Positions 26,031-42,654 of a stretch of DNA of 64,000 bases are shown piece after piece; position 1 is the stretch's first letter, and every line of letters begins with the position of its first letter. A model generated the notes under the pieces. It worked only from the letters and a program-made list of their open reading frames with translations, was not told where the DNA came from and did no database searches. The translations under genes were made by a program, and so were the position numbers. Source of the DNA: Smittia aterrima. Lineage: Eukaryota; Arthropoda; Insecta; Diptera; Chironomidae. The DNA is taken from contig CP093829.1 of assembly GCA_033063855.1 (NCBI GenBank), forward strand, positions 15,407,537 to 15,471,536. The letters are read 5' to 3'.

Positions 26031-28338
26031 CGTGAGACTCTTTAACAACTGAGAGACGAACGGCAAGTACTTTTGCTAATCGTCTCTTCATTAGGGGAGA
26101 AAGCGAAATTGAAAAAAATGTTCGAAAAGAGCTTCTAATGAAAATAAAAGAATTCGTAAGTGAAAATTTGTTGCTGACGACGCCACATTGGAAAGAGCTT
26201 TAACTATTTCCGAAGCGGATTCTAGCTTTAAGAGTTCGAGGAAAATGATTTTTTCATCCGAAAGGAAGAGTAAGCGGATGCGATTTATCCACTGTCTGCA
26301 CGGCAAAGTAAGTTTATAAGTTACAATATCTTTTGCAGTTCAAGTGAGAAACAGCTGCTGCTCTCTTCGATGGTTTCGTTAAAGACGTTTAAATTATTTA
26401 ATATCATCGACCTTTGCTTCCGAGTATAATAGAAGGAGATGCCTTGACGAGGGTCGAAAACGGGCTGGCAAATGTGATCAACAGACAAATGTACGTGTGG
26501 AGCTTTGGTCGTAAACATCAGTTTAATAAACTTTAAACTTTGATTTAATTCGGACCTCAAACTGTGTTCGGTATTAAATTAAACTTTGTTAAGAAGTCTT
26601 GAGATTAACGCGCAACATTCATCGCCACGACTAGACAAAAAAGTTTAAAACAACATAAAAAATTATTAGCTTTCTAAAGTTTTCCTCGCAAGCTATTTTT
26701 ATAATTCGCAAGGAATTAAACAGTTTAGCAACAAAGTTCCCAGTCAAGATTTGTTTATTCATATTTCTATTTGATGAAGTGAAATAATGATAAACTTTAG
26801 TGGAAATTTTCTCCTTTGCGAATTAAACTTTTTCAGGGGTAAAGCTTTTTGAAAGCGTTCAAAATTATTTCTCCTCAAAGCTTCGCAAGGAAAATCGAAT
26901 CGTCATAGAACTTTTAAGGGGAAAATACTTTCCAAGATTCATTGGAAAAATTTTCAAGGAGAAACTTTGGAATATAAAGCTTTTCGATGAAAGCTTCTAT
27001 AATCAACAGTCGCCGGATCTTAACGAGAAGTTTTAAACCGTTTCTTAGAAGGCCTCTTCGTACTTGCCAGAAGACACTTTTATTTTGTAGCAAACTTTAC
27101 CGACTCGATTTTCAAAACTCGTTGGAGCTGAGATAATTATTTTTATTTCCGTAAATTTCAGGAAGGAAGACGTTGTTTTACTAAAATTGAAGCTTTCCAA
27201 GAAATCTTTATTATTTGAAAAGACACCCAATTTTACTTACTTCCTTCCTAGAAACACTTAAAGTTTATTTACTCTTTAATTGTCGTAAGTTTTCAAATGC
27301 AGCACTGCGTCTCATGTCGACTATTAAATTATCGTTATTCTCGAGACGCTTCTTGTAATTATCTATTTGATATCGTAAGAATTATGGAGGGAAACTAAAC
27401 TTGTCTCACCTTCGAGCGAATTTTACTTTTCTCTTTGTCTCGATTACTTACCGGTATCAGTAAAGCAGGAGGGGTAGATGGTAGCAAATAGAATCATGTC
27501 AATGAAAGCATTAAATTTCAAGGATTGAGAGTTTCCTTTGTCAAGCGAAGTAACATCTAGGAACGAGGGTTGAAAGGAAAAGCATAAGGTTGGCTTGAGT
27601 TGAAGGACAACAGACAATAATTTAATTCCAAAAATATTTCGTCGTCATGATCATCACGTGCAGTGATTTATGATATTTTTTCCAGCACGTTCCGGCCAAA
27701 CCCAATCGGAGACAGTCATAGACTAATAATAAGAACAGAACTTGCAATTTTACAATCAATTTTTCTCTCACTTTATTATTGAATTTCTCTCCAGCATCTT
27801 AACAGTGATTACATGTTTCGTGAGACGGAATATAAATGTGAAGAGTTTCATGACTCCCACTTTTAAAATGAAGGAAGATCAGGCTATAGAAACAGATTAA
27901 AGTTTGAAGTTGATCGTACCAATAGTTTTCTCTTTAAAAAAAGATTTAGGATTACAAGCGATTACTAAAAATAATTATTTCAACATTCTTCTGTCTCGAT
28001 GCCTCTTTGTAAATTAATTATTATCTAATTACAATTAAGACAAATTGACCGGAACTTTACTTAGACGAATCACCCTTCTCTATTCTCCTTAAAGCAAAAA
28101 TAAAACATCCGTCTATGTAAAGTTCGATTCGTTTGATAAATTCTGAGTTTTGCGTAATAATTTGCATGGAAATTTTACATTTATTCAAAAGTGTAATCTC
28201 TGTAATATTCAATTAAAAACATTTTGTCGTGAAATTGGCAAAAGTTTTTTTTTGCGGCTCATCGCTCGCAATCTGTTTATACTGCTGATTAAATTCTCAA
28301 TAAATCTATAACCAGTCGGATTGGGTCTCTCGATCTAT
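26031..28338. other. Intergenic between the four-TM gene and TMEM184
   Basis: No exon was recognised. It should contain the promoter of the four-TM gene on the right of its start and the 3' UTR of TMEM184. The sequence is AT-rich with scattered homeodomain-type TAATTA cores. Confidence 0.55.
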
Positions 28339-33048
<4,710 letters not shown>

Positions 33049-34660
33049 GCAGCAGAATTTGCCTTAATTACCTGTAAGCAGAAATCAACCGTTTAATCGA
33101 ACGCACAAATCTTTATCAAGGTAAACTTAATCAAGGCATTAACGAGCTGTTTGGTTCAAATTGCGTAAGATTTTTCTCACGAAGTAATTGAAAGTTTTCT
33201 CAAGCGTACGCATTTAAATGGCCGAAGCGGATCCCGAACAATGTCATTAACAACAAAAGAGCTTCATCGTCGTCTCTCTCCAGTCAACTTCCATATGGTA
33301 TTCTCACCCGTAAAGTGCCTGGACAACCTTGAGAAGAATGAAACTGGTTTTTTCCGTCGCCACTGCGAATAAAAGTTTACTTTTTTCGATGACGCGAATG
33401 TGTATCAAAACAGCTTGACAATCAAAAAAGTGAAGCTTGATCGTCGTCACCTCTCCGCGAAATTCACTTCAGGGCGGTAAACGCCGAACTAATTACATTC
33501 AACCATATGGAACGTTGTGGCTGTTGAACCGTTGTTCATATTTTTCTTTTTGGCTGTTTACATACAACGCAGAGCTTCGTTCTCTTTGGAATAATTTAGT
33601 ATATTGAGCTGCGACGAATATGGAGGGAAAATCAATAAAGAGAGCAAGTTGAAGGGAAATGATGAATGTTGTGCTTTAAGGCTTGGGCTGTGCTCGGCAC
33701 TATCAGTTTACAAACATGATATGAAGGAGCGACTTGTCCGGAGCGAAAGGAATTTCCCCAAGAAACAAGATAACCGACAAGTTTGCCGCGATGATGTCAT
33801 GTCGAACGGTGACTCTTGCTATTTAAAACTTCCGGACCACGAAGATGTGGTAGAGAATCGCGAAATTTACATTGTACTGCGCTCAATTCGTAGATTTCTG
33901 GTTTCTCGCTTCATTCTCATTGTAATTGTCTTTCATCTCATTACGAGAAATATTTTTTTAGGTGAACAACGGTTTTGTATTTGGGGATCGAAGTTTGTTG
34001 TTGCGACATACCTTTCACTCGTTAGATGATAGAAATTTGAGCTTAATGGATGGTATAGCCAATGAGGCAGACGAGGATTTCGCAAGAGATTTCACGTAAT
34101 TTTCTTCTTCGTCTTGAGAATGTTGCCTTGAAGATTAAGATTATGCTGCTTTTTTATATATCTGATTGATGGCCGCACTTCACACTTGTATCGACATTTT
34201 CCATTTTCATTCACTTGGTGTGTCTCGAATCATCAAAATTTATCGATAAAAGTCACTTTTCGTCTTTCTTCAAGATCATTTTTTTTCTACCTTATTTTGT
34301 GAAATATTTCATTTTCCGACAACAATTCTCGATTTAGTTTTATTATACACGATCCGAAATTTGTTACTCAATTGATTTTTGACTTTTTGGACAAGTTTTA
34401 CAATCGAAAAGATTGTTTTAAATCAATATTTAGTTGCTGACGAAGTTTTGTGTAAAAATATTTCTGAGTTGAACTGGAATTGCACAAGACAAATCGCTTC
34501 TCGTGTTCGTAAATTACGTAGAGAAAATGTATTCTCAGAAGGTTTTTACACCCCGCAACAACAAAAAAGGACCGACTCAATGAACAAACTTTAAGTTTCC
34601 AGTGCTTTGTTATTGTTTTTCACAAGTTTTTTTTATTAGTAATTTAATTATAAATCTACA
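33049..34660. other. Divergent intergenic region, TMEM184 / Syx8
   Basis: This carries the upstream non-coding exon(s) of TMEM184 and the Syx8 promoter. The open frame at 33604-34029 begins at TTG and resembles no known protein. No TATA box is seen near the Syx8 start. Confidence 0.5.
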
Positions 34661-35444
34661 ATGGCTCTTGTGAATGTTGATGAAGATCCTTGGTTGTCGG
34701 AGTTCTCTAGTCTAGAGAGACTTTCGCAACAAATTCTGAGGCAAATTGCCGATCGCGATACCCAAAACTCAACTCAAGGTACTTCTCTTGCTAATGGCCT
34801 TATCGCAAAATTTTGTAGTTACTGATAATAATGATTACTCATCAAATTATTTAGAGTACAACAAAATCTCAGCTCGGCTTCGAATTCAACTGAAACAGTT
34901 TGAAAATGAGATGACTCAGCTCGATAAGAAGCTTCAGCTACTTGGAAGAAATCGCTCAATAACCGAGCAAGAAAGAGAAAGACGAAGTCGACAGTTGGAA
35001 GTTCTTGCGTCAAAAAAAGTTCAATTGGATGAAAGATTCCGAAATACACCCGGATCGTCTTCTCGAGCTCAGCTGTTTGAAGCAAGTAAAAGAAACACTA
35101 ATCCCTTCGATGAGGATGATTCAGACGAGCCTATGCTAGAAAATATTGATGTGGAGAAAATGCGATCGGAACAGACTCAGATTTTGAAACAACAAGATAC
35201 TGGTCTCGAGAATCTGTCTCAAGTGATTTCTCGTCAAAAAAAGCTTGCAATGCGAATTGGAACCGAAATTGAAGATCAAAACGATTTACTTGATAACATC
35301 GCGGTGCAGATGGACAACACAGCAGGTCGAGTTGAGAATGAGACTCGTCATGTAGAACAAGTCAGCGCAAAAGATTCCACTTGGAGTTATTGGCTCGTAA
35401 TCATTGGTCTATTTATTGCGATCATTGTTGTAGGCATCCTTTAA
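34661..35444 (+). CDS. Syx8: Syntaxin 8 (Qc-SNARE)
   Basis: Two exons, 34661-34778 and 34855-35444, encode 235 residues beginning MALVNVDEDPWLSEF. The N-terminal half is helical. The Qc SNARE motif lies at about 143-205 (LKQQDTGLENLSQVISRQKK, then GTEIEDQNDLLDNIA with the zero-layer Gln), and a single C-terminal anchor occupies about 213-235 (YWLVIIGLFIAIIVVGIL). Syntaxin 8 acts in late-endosome and lysosome fusion with syntaxin 7, Vti1b and VAMP8/7. The PFDEDDSDEP element before the SNARE motif resembles the acidic linker of other syntaxin 8 proteins. A poly(A) signal AATAAA is at 35489-35494. Confidence 0.94.
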
Positions 35445-35703
35445 CTTGTATGATTTATCCAAAGCTCTTTAATCAAAAAAAAAGTTCCAATAAAAATATT
35501 TTTAATAATTTTAATGTCATCGATCAATATTTTATTTTTTAATCCATCTGAAATCAATCGGAGTAAACATTTGCAGCTCGTGCACCACAAGCGACATCCA
35601 CAAGAGACCTAACAATAATCCCCGTCACAAATAGCAATCGTCAATTAATTTGTGTTTCCTTTAATCTAAGAAGTTTCGCAAATTTTTATAATATTCTGAT
35701 AAT

Positions 35704-37285
35704 TTAATTAAGATCAGCAGCGTATGGAACGTGCTCGAGGCTGCCAACAGCAGCCACGGTAACCTTATCTGATCCAAGTTTACGAGCGGCCTACAATTCA
35801 AAAAAATTTAATTGTTATTTCAATGTTAATCAAAAGAGAGAGAGAGAGAGCTTACAGATTTAACATCGGAAGCCTGAATGGCATCAACAGCATCAAGAAT
35901 TTGCTTCAGACTGTGAGCGGAGCCAAGAAGAGCTGATTGTCCAGCCAAGATGTTGATTAAGCTAGCATCAGTTTCGTAGGCGAATGCGATATCTGACTTC
36001 AATCCAGCCTTGCCTCGGGCAACGTCATCGTCAGACAACGAAGCTGATTTCATGGCTTTAACGCCAGCTTCGACAGCAACTCCAATTTCCTTAGCGGGTC
36101 CGCTTGCGACGAAGCCAAAGAGACCGTTGTCAGAGTACACAGCGTTTAATGCTGAAACAGCTGTGTTGGGGGCAGCTGCTTGGATGACTTTAGTCAAAGC
36201 TCCGTTAGAAGCACCGCGTTTGGTTGCTGGACGAACACCAGCTGCGTATTGCAAAACTTCAAAAGCTAAACCTTCTTGAACTGATGCCCAAGATCCACCA
36301 TTTGTAGCAACAGCGACTGAAGCTTGGCGACCTCCCTTCTCTTTACGAGCATCAGATCCTCCGCGGTACTTGCTTTCGTTGCGTTGGCCGTCGCTTGAAT
36401 CCAGTTGAAGACTTTGAGCAAAGCCAGTCAAGAGCTGATGATCAACATTGACTCCACCAACGGCAGCACGTTTTGATGTGAAGTTTGCTGCATAGAAATG
36501 TTGAAGAGTTTCGGTCGAGATTTTACCAACTTTGTGTTTTGGACAGAAGAGAGAGTTTCCCAATCCACTGCGGTATGCAGCGCGATGCAACAATTCAACA
36601 GCACGAACTTGATCGGATCTGGTGCCTAAGTCGACTCTCAAACGGGGCAAACTGTCTTGAATTTCCCATGGCTTGAAAGTCTGTCCCATGACAGCATTTT
36701 CGAGGAATCTCAAAGCAGTCTCGAGGTGGTCACGAGTAACTTCGATGGTGTAAGCGATGATCTCACGATCGGATGTAACAGACAAGCTTCCTCCAACTTG
36801 CTGGATGCTTCTGGTAATTCCTAAAGCAGTTGCGTTCTTGGTAGTCAATCCAGCGGCGATGCGCAAGAGATGTGAAGCTCCTTGTGACTCGTAGCTTTCG
36901 TTACGTGATCCAGCGCTAAAACGTAAACAAACTTCAAGAACGGTCGAATGGAAAGTTTGTTGATTGGAACATACCGAAAAGCGATGGAAACGCGTGAAAT
37001 AGCTGAGCCAGTTTCTGTCGATGCAACGACGAGTTTGTTGGGCAAGACAGTCGAATGGATTTCGCCGCTTCGTGCAACTGCAGCGGCTGCTGGTTGAGCT
37101 GCATATCCACGAGCCTAAAACAAAGTTTGAAAATTGCATAACACCTCACAAGAAAATTCACAATTTTATTAAAATCAACTCCAATCAGCTAGTAAGTTGA
37201 TTTCCTTTCAATCTTGGTTGGATGAAATCACCATACTTACAGCTAATGTGCGGAACAAGGGAACTTTACTCGCTGTGCAAGCCAT
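35704..37285 (-). CDS. UQCR-C2: Ubiquinol-cytochrome c reductase core protein 2
   Basis: Exons 37285-37241, 37114-36975, 36915-35856 and 35790-35704 give 443 residues. The N-terminus ([20 protein letters not shown]) is a typical mitochondrial presequence. Two M16 peptidase-like halves follow ([35 protein letters not shown]). The zinc-binding HXXEH of active processing peptidases is absent, as expected for core 2, a structural subunit of complex III in the inner membrane. The protein ends [14 protein letters not shown]. The last two exons are separated by a short intron next to a GA microsatellite at about 35834-35850. It is divergent from TOM1 across 243 bp. Confidence 0.97.
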
Positions 37286-37528
37286 TTTATTGAATGAAAT
37301 TTGAATTTAATCAAAATCGAAATTTTCAGTGTCGAACTCTTACTTGAGTGCCGAAGTACGGGGTGTGTAAGAAGACGGGGAAGTATTCTGCGAAAGAAAA
37401 ACAATTGAAATAGAGAAATATATTTTGTGGCGTTTGCAATCAGAATAAGAACAATCAAAACTGTTTATCGATTTGATTGAAGTGAAATCTGTGCGTGGTG
37501 TTGGGAGTTCTCAAGAAAATCGTTTACG
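37286..37528. promoter_or_regulatory. Divergent promoter, UQCR-C2 / TOM1
   Basis: The 243 bp lie between opposite start codons and include both 5' UTRs. No TATA box stands out, consistent with housekeeping expression. Confidence 0.5.
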
Positions 37529-39661
37529 ATGGCGAACTTTTTAAATAATCTGACTTCACAGTTGAATCCGTTCAATTCTCCGATAGGTCTTAAGATAGGT
37601 AAACAGATGTGCTCAATTATTAATCAACATTCATCGATCCTCAGCTGTTCGGAATCCTAGATTGGAGCTGACGCTACATTTTCCGAATATTTTGACAAGA
37701 AAATTTAGGGAAAAACAACAACAAACGACGGGGAGCGTTCGACAAGAGAGTTGAACATTTTCGTTTGCCCGATAACAGACGTTAAATGAAAAATACTGTT
37801 TTCGCCTACATTTCGCATAGCTCCCTACATTCGTCACTCACACTGACATTTATTGAATTAGCAACTCACTGTGATGCACCAAAACAAAGAAATTGAATCG
37901 CTGTAATTCGATATCTTGTAATTCCATTATGATTATTGATAATTGCGCGGTTAATCATTCGGTAGCAGCTCTTATCAGAATGGAATGTAGCGCTGTCTTT
38001 TTATCGCTTGACCTTCCCGGGTCGATTTTAGCTTGCTAATCATCGTGTGACTCATGTAATCATTTTTTGTCAACAGAACAAGCTACAGATCCAAGCTTGG
38101 AGGGAGAGGATTGGGCCTTGAATTTGGAGATATGCGACATGATCAATGAATCATCCGCCGACACAAATAGCAAAGATGCTATGAAAGCAATTCGTAAACG
38201 ATTGACGCAGTACGTCGGAAAAAATTATACAGTAATTTTGTGAGTAACTGGATCTCGAAATTGCGACGAAATCATTATAATTGGAAATATTCCACAGACT
38301 AACGCTTACAGTATTGGAAACGTGCGTGAAGAATTGCGGTAAAAACTTTCATGTCTTGGTCGCCAATAAAGAATTCATTCAGGAGCTGGTGAAGCTTATC
38401 GGACCGAAATATGATCCGCCAACAGCCGTGCAAGAGAAAGTGCTTAGCCTTATTCAAATCTGGGCTGACACATTCGCATCGCAACCAGACCTGAAAGGCG
38501 TTGTTGAGGTCTATCAAGAACTTAGAAACAAGGGAATTGAATTTCCCAGCATTGATCCCGATAATTCCGTGCCCATTTACACTCCACAAAAGGTAAGACG
38601 AGCATTCTATTGTAACTAAAGCATTTTCATAAAACTAAATCTCAATAGAGTGTCGTCTCACCCCCGCCTGTGCAACCTCAGTTACCACAACAAAGATCAC
38701 CTCATCATGAAGCCGTTGAATTGCCACAACATAACATTTCTGGAGGCTCATCGACAGATCAAATTGCAAAGCTTCAATCCGAGCTTGATATCGTTTCAAT
38801 GAATATGACGATTCTTAGTGAGATGTTGACTGAACTGAAACCGAACCAGGAAGCCCCAGCTGACTATAAACTTCTTATTGACTTGGTGGCAACATGCAAA
38901 GAGATGCAATCTAGAATAGTTGACTTGATTGGGAAAGTTAACAACGACGAGATAACCGCTGAACTTCTTCGTTTAAATGACGAGCTCAACAATTTATTCT
39001 TACGGTACCAACGTTATGAGAAGAATCGCGATCCGAAAACAGCATCAGAGCGACCATCTGCGATTTTAGCTGCTGCAATGGGTGAGTTGAACTGAAGAAA
39101 AACATTGTAGGTAGTTAATGTGATTAAATAATTTTCGCTTTAAAGGAGTTCCTGGCTCTTCAGATAAGAAAGACTCACTTATCGATTTGGATGACCAAGC
39201 TACTGGCGGCGATGTTGACGTACTAAACACAAAATTCTCTGCAATGTGTAAGTTTGATTCAAGTTTTTCTTCTTTGCGAAATTTAATTTCATTTTGTTTC
39301 AGCGACATCACAACTGAGCAAAATTAAGAGCACACCAGCAAAAGTTGACGAATTCGACATGCTTGCGCAGTCACGCAAAGGAAATGACAGCAAAGCGACA
39401 GGAAAAGACCTAGAAATTGATCTTCTCTCAGGAGGTCAATCGAGTTCAAAACCAGCAGACTTTGACGAAATCGAAGAATGGCTTCGAGCGGAAAAGTCAG
39501 GAGTCAATCCAAATGAAGGCGAAGACAGTTTAACAAGCAAAGAGTTTGATAAGTTCTTAGCAGAGCGAGCAGCGGTCGCTGATACTCTCCCTAACATTGG
39601 TCAAAGTAACAATGGTGAGTCGCGATCGAAGAAAAAGCAAGAGGAGCCGTTGTTGAACTAG
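37529..39661 (+). CDS. TOM1: TOM1, VHS-GAT endosomal adaptor
   Basis: Six exons (37529-37598, 38077-38239, 38298-38592, 38649-39081, 39146-39247, 39303-39661) give 473 residues. The VHS domain covers about 10-150 ([40 protein letters not shown]) and a GAT three-helix domain about 205-300 ([29 protein letters not shown]). The C-terminal acidic stretch has DEFDML and DFDEIEEWL, and [13 protein letters not shown] near the end. TOM1 binds ubiquitinated cargo, Tollip and clathrin on endosomes. An alternative or retained form is possible at intron 1 (478 nt), the longest in the gene. Confidence 0.95.
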
Positions 39662-40542
39662 TGACATTACCCGCATTTACAAAAGACATTAAATGAGTCA
39701 CATTCAGCTAAAAACAAATCCACATTTAATGATAACATTAACACTTTCTTGATGTCGTCGCTCCTTTTGACACACGCTTTTATCTTATCTCTTAAAATGC
39801 GTCGATTTGAATCAAACAAATTACGATTTGAGTTTTTCATTCTGTCATTTAGAGAGACAATTTATAAACGTAATCGATCGCTTTTAAAAGTGCTTTTTGT
39901 TCAGATAAGTCACTAAGAATAACAGAATGAGACTTGCTAATATCAAGTCATCGCAAAACTTAAATTTATCCCCCACTCGCTTTTTATTCTTTACCAAAAT
40001 TGTTTTGTCGACGCTGTTGATGAGAACATAAGAAAATATTGTGCAAAGTAATTTTTAGTTCACCTGATTGTCAAGGTTTTAATTTATTCCGATTTCGACT
40101 TAGATTGATGACGAGAAGAAGAGAATGAAATTATTCTAGTTAGACATTTCTAGAAAAAAACGATTGTAAAAAACATTTGTTAAAAAGAAAACTTAAGTTA
40201 CTGGCGGTTTCCAAGTCGAGCTAGGTTCCGTTCAAAAATTCCATTTTCATTGATCGATATTTACCAAAAAAAAGTGAAGCCACAAAGCTAAATTATTTGC
40301 ATGTTGAGGGTCTTTTGGGTGTAAATTACGCATTTCTTTTTTCTCTTAAGACAATTCGAGCAAAAGTTATTGAAATTATAACAAAAAGTCATAAAATATT
40401 TTGAAGGAAAACTATAGTAGAGAAGGCAAAAATTATTAAGACAACAAGAAAATCTTAACAGTTTAATAAACTAAAGTGCAAGAAAAAACGAAAATTTAAT
40501 AGTTTTTGAACTTTTTATATCTAAACTTAGTTCTTTAACATA
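39662..40542. other. Convergent 3' flanks of TOM1 and LYAR
   Basis: No gene was seen. Poly(A)-like signals occur on both strands (for example AATAAA on the minus strand near 40081, and TTTAATAAACT near 40463 readable on both). Confidence 0.5.
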
Positions 40543-41502
40543 TTATTCAATCAAACGAACTTTTTCGTTATCGACTGCACCTTCAATAACAACTCCTTTA
40601 AGTTTGTTAATCTTTTTGTTGAACTTGTCCTCAACTTTATCACTCCATTCGCTGCCTGTCAAGTTCTTGTACTTCTTCATAAATTTGCCTTTCAGTTTCC
40701 TCAATTTTACTTCATTATTCTTAGCTGAGAGAATATTGCGGATGGTGTCTCCCCAACTGAATTTTTCTCCTGAAGATTCTTCTGATATTTGTTGTTCTTC
40801 TACAGTTTCAACTTCAAGTTTCTTCTTCTTTTTCTTCGGAGGATCTTCAGAATCATTTTCGGGTGATTCTTCCTCTAGCAATTTCCTTTTGCCATTTGTC
40901 GAATCAGAGTTTCCATTCGTCTTAGATTCCTCTGCGTTGCCATTAGTCCGTTCTAAGTCGCCATTCGTCTTAGGTTCTTTCGTGCTTCCATTTCTTGCTG
41001 GAGTAGGCTTGTTCTCCTTCATTGCTTCCTCCAATAAAGTCCAAGCTTCTTCCAATTCACTGTGTTTCATGTAACGAAACGAGTTCTTCATGAAGTTTAA
41101 GAACTTTGCTTTTTTCCTCGGAATGTTATCATAGCCAGAGATTGTTTCGAGAATTTTAGATACACCGTTTGAAATGTTCGTTTTCTTCTCCTTGATGGAT
41201 CTCACGATATCAACCTAAAGGTAAATATGTAATGGAGGATTCAATTTATATTTTAAAATTCTTACCCATGCTTCCTGTTTTTTTTGTCCTTTGTTAGCAT
41301 TAGCTTTTTCAACGTAGTCTTTTCCTGAATATCGCTGGAGCTCGGTAATGCATTGCAAGTGGCTACTGTAGGATTCGCGATCAAAGTCTTTGAAGCAATC
41401 CATGCAGCTAACGCTAATTTGTTGACGGCAACGAAATGCGTGCTTATCAACGACCTGTTTCTTCAAGCTTTCTCCGCAATGATTACACGTAAACACGACC
41501 AT
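40543..41502 (-). CDS. LYAR: LYAR, cell growth-regulating nucleolar protein
   Basis: Exons 41502-41266 and 41214-40543 give 302 residues. The protein starts MVVFTCNHCGESLKKQVVDK and carries two LYAR-type zinc fingers (CNHCG..H..C; CMDC..YSSHLQC) in the first 60 residues. These are followed by a conserved block (GYDNIPRKKAKFLNFMKNS) and a long basic/acidic low-complexity middle with PPKKKKKKLEV and repeated TNG units. The C-terminal domain has FSWGDTIRNILSAKNNEVKL. LYAR works in nucleolar rRNA processing and growth control. I chose the ATG at 41502 because the family begins with this MV-F-TCN sequence; the frame upstream has only a TTG. It is shorter than human LYAR, mainly in the Lys-rich middle. 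Confidence 0.93.
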
Positions 41503-41699
41503 GATTACCAAATTGATTAGATTCCTTGATAAATTTGAAAATATTTTGTTTATTTTATTCCGATTTCATGTGCGTTTTAAAGACTACGAACGAAAAGTTC
41601 GCATGAAATCTTATTCATTTTGAAACCTTCAACTTTCGGTTGTGGTTTCACTTCATTGCAATGATTCTTCTTTCTTGTCTTTAATCTCACATGGAAATT

Positions 41700-42110
41700 T
41701 TAATCATTTAAGAAACCTTCAATGCCAGGAGGTAGCACAACTGTTGCCTCTTTCAATGGTGCGTTTAAGTTGAACTTAAAGGAACGCAAAATCAATTTTT
41801 GTTGAAATTGATTAAATTCATTTCTTCAGAGTTGTAGTTCATCTTTGGTGGGAATTTTAAAGTCAACTTGCTTTGGTTCATCGGATTTTACACATAGACT
41901 TTGTGTCTCGCTATGAACTTCCTGAATTCTGGTGCTGTCATAAATGTTCTGGCCATGTCGCATGAAGAAGTTGTCTGCACTAAAAGTGTGTTCATTTGGA
42001 TTTAAAGTATCTTTTGTTTGATTTAGAATTTGCTGAGCTAGAAAACTCTTTCCCGAACCAGGAAGGCCTCTCAACACGTCCTTGAAATTTCTTGACAAAT
42101 GCTGAACATC
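41700..42110 (-). pseudogene. Broken P-loop kinase fragment, N4BP2-like
   Basis: On the minus strand one frame reads DVLRGLPGSGKSFLAQQIL (Walker A, GLPGSGKS), then TFSADNFFM and IYDSTRIQEVHSE. This is the opening of the AAA_33/N4BP2-like P-loop kinase domain. The frame meets TGA at 41828-41826 but continues open in the same frame to TAA at 41702-41700 with coding-like sequence (FKFNLNAPLKEATVVLPPGI). Most of the kinase domain (Walker B and lid) is missing, no ATG precedes the P-loop, and a stop lies just upstream. It is most simply a decayed or internally deleted copy. A split gene with unusual splicing is less likely but not excluded. Confidence 0.6.
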
Positions 42111-42654
42111 TTTGGCTTCGTTGACACATCAGGAAAGACGAGTAATGCTCGTGTTGCTCTTTCTGCTGGTTTCTGATAAAATTACTTGACTTAACATATG
42201 TTAGAAAGTTTTGATAAATGTTGTCCTTCAAGAATTCGCGAGATGACTGCTTGCTTTTCTTTATATTTGACGATGACAATCCCGTTTGAATTAACGGTCA
42301 TTCGTTTATTTTTCCTTTGCATAAATTTGAGACGTGTGCGTCAAAATTGTGTGAAGGCTTTCGATAGTCAGATCCACAGAAAAAAGTTCAAGTAAAAATT
42401 AATCTTCTTGCTTTTGTATTAAAAAAAATACTTTTTGTGTAACATCGACTAACGTTATAATTATTTAAGCAACTAAGTTGCGATCCTTAAAGTTATCAGC
42501 ATAATTCGAAATAATTGTAATTCGTCTTGTCGTCATTGAAATGCTCAATTTCGTGAAATAAATTTTGTGGACATTTTTCGAAGGTCTTTTAGTTCGTAGC
42601 TCTTGTGAGAAAAGTCTTTGATTCATTCATCTGAACTATCAGAAGTCTTTTAAC
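42111..42654. other. Upstream flank of ariadne-2
   Basis: AT-rich; contains the ariadne-2 promoter and 5' UTR. No other gene was recognised. Confidence 0.5.

Noticed and set aside
33604..34029. 141-codon open frame between TMEM184 and Syx8
   Set aside because: It begins at TTG, has no recognised motif, and lies where the TMEM184 5' UTR and promoter are expected.
40604..41074. 156-codon plus-strand frame opposite LYAR
   Set aside because: It is antisense of the LYAR Lys/Glu-rich exon and reads as Phe/Ser-rich without motif.
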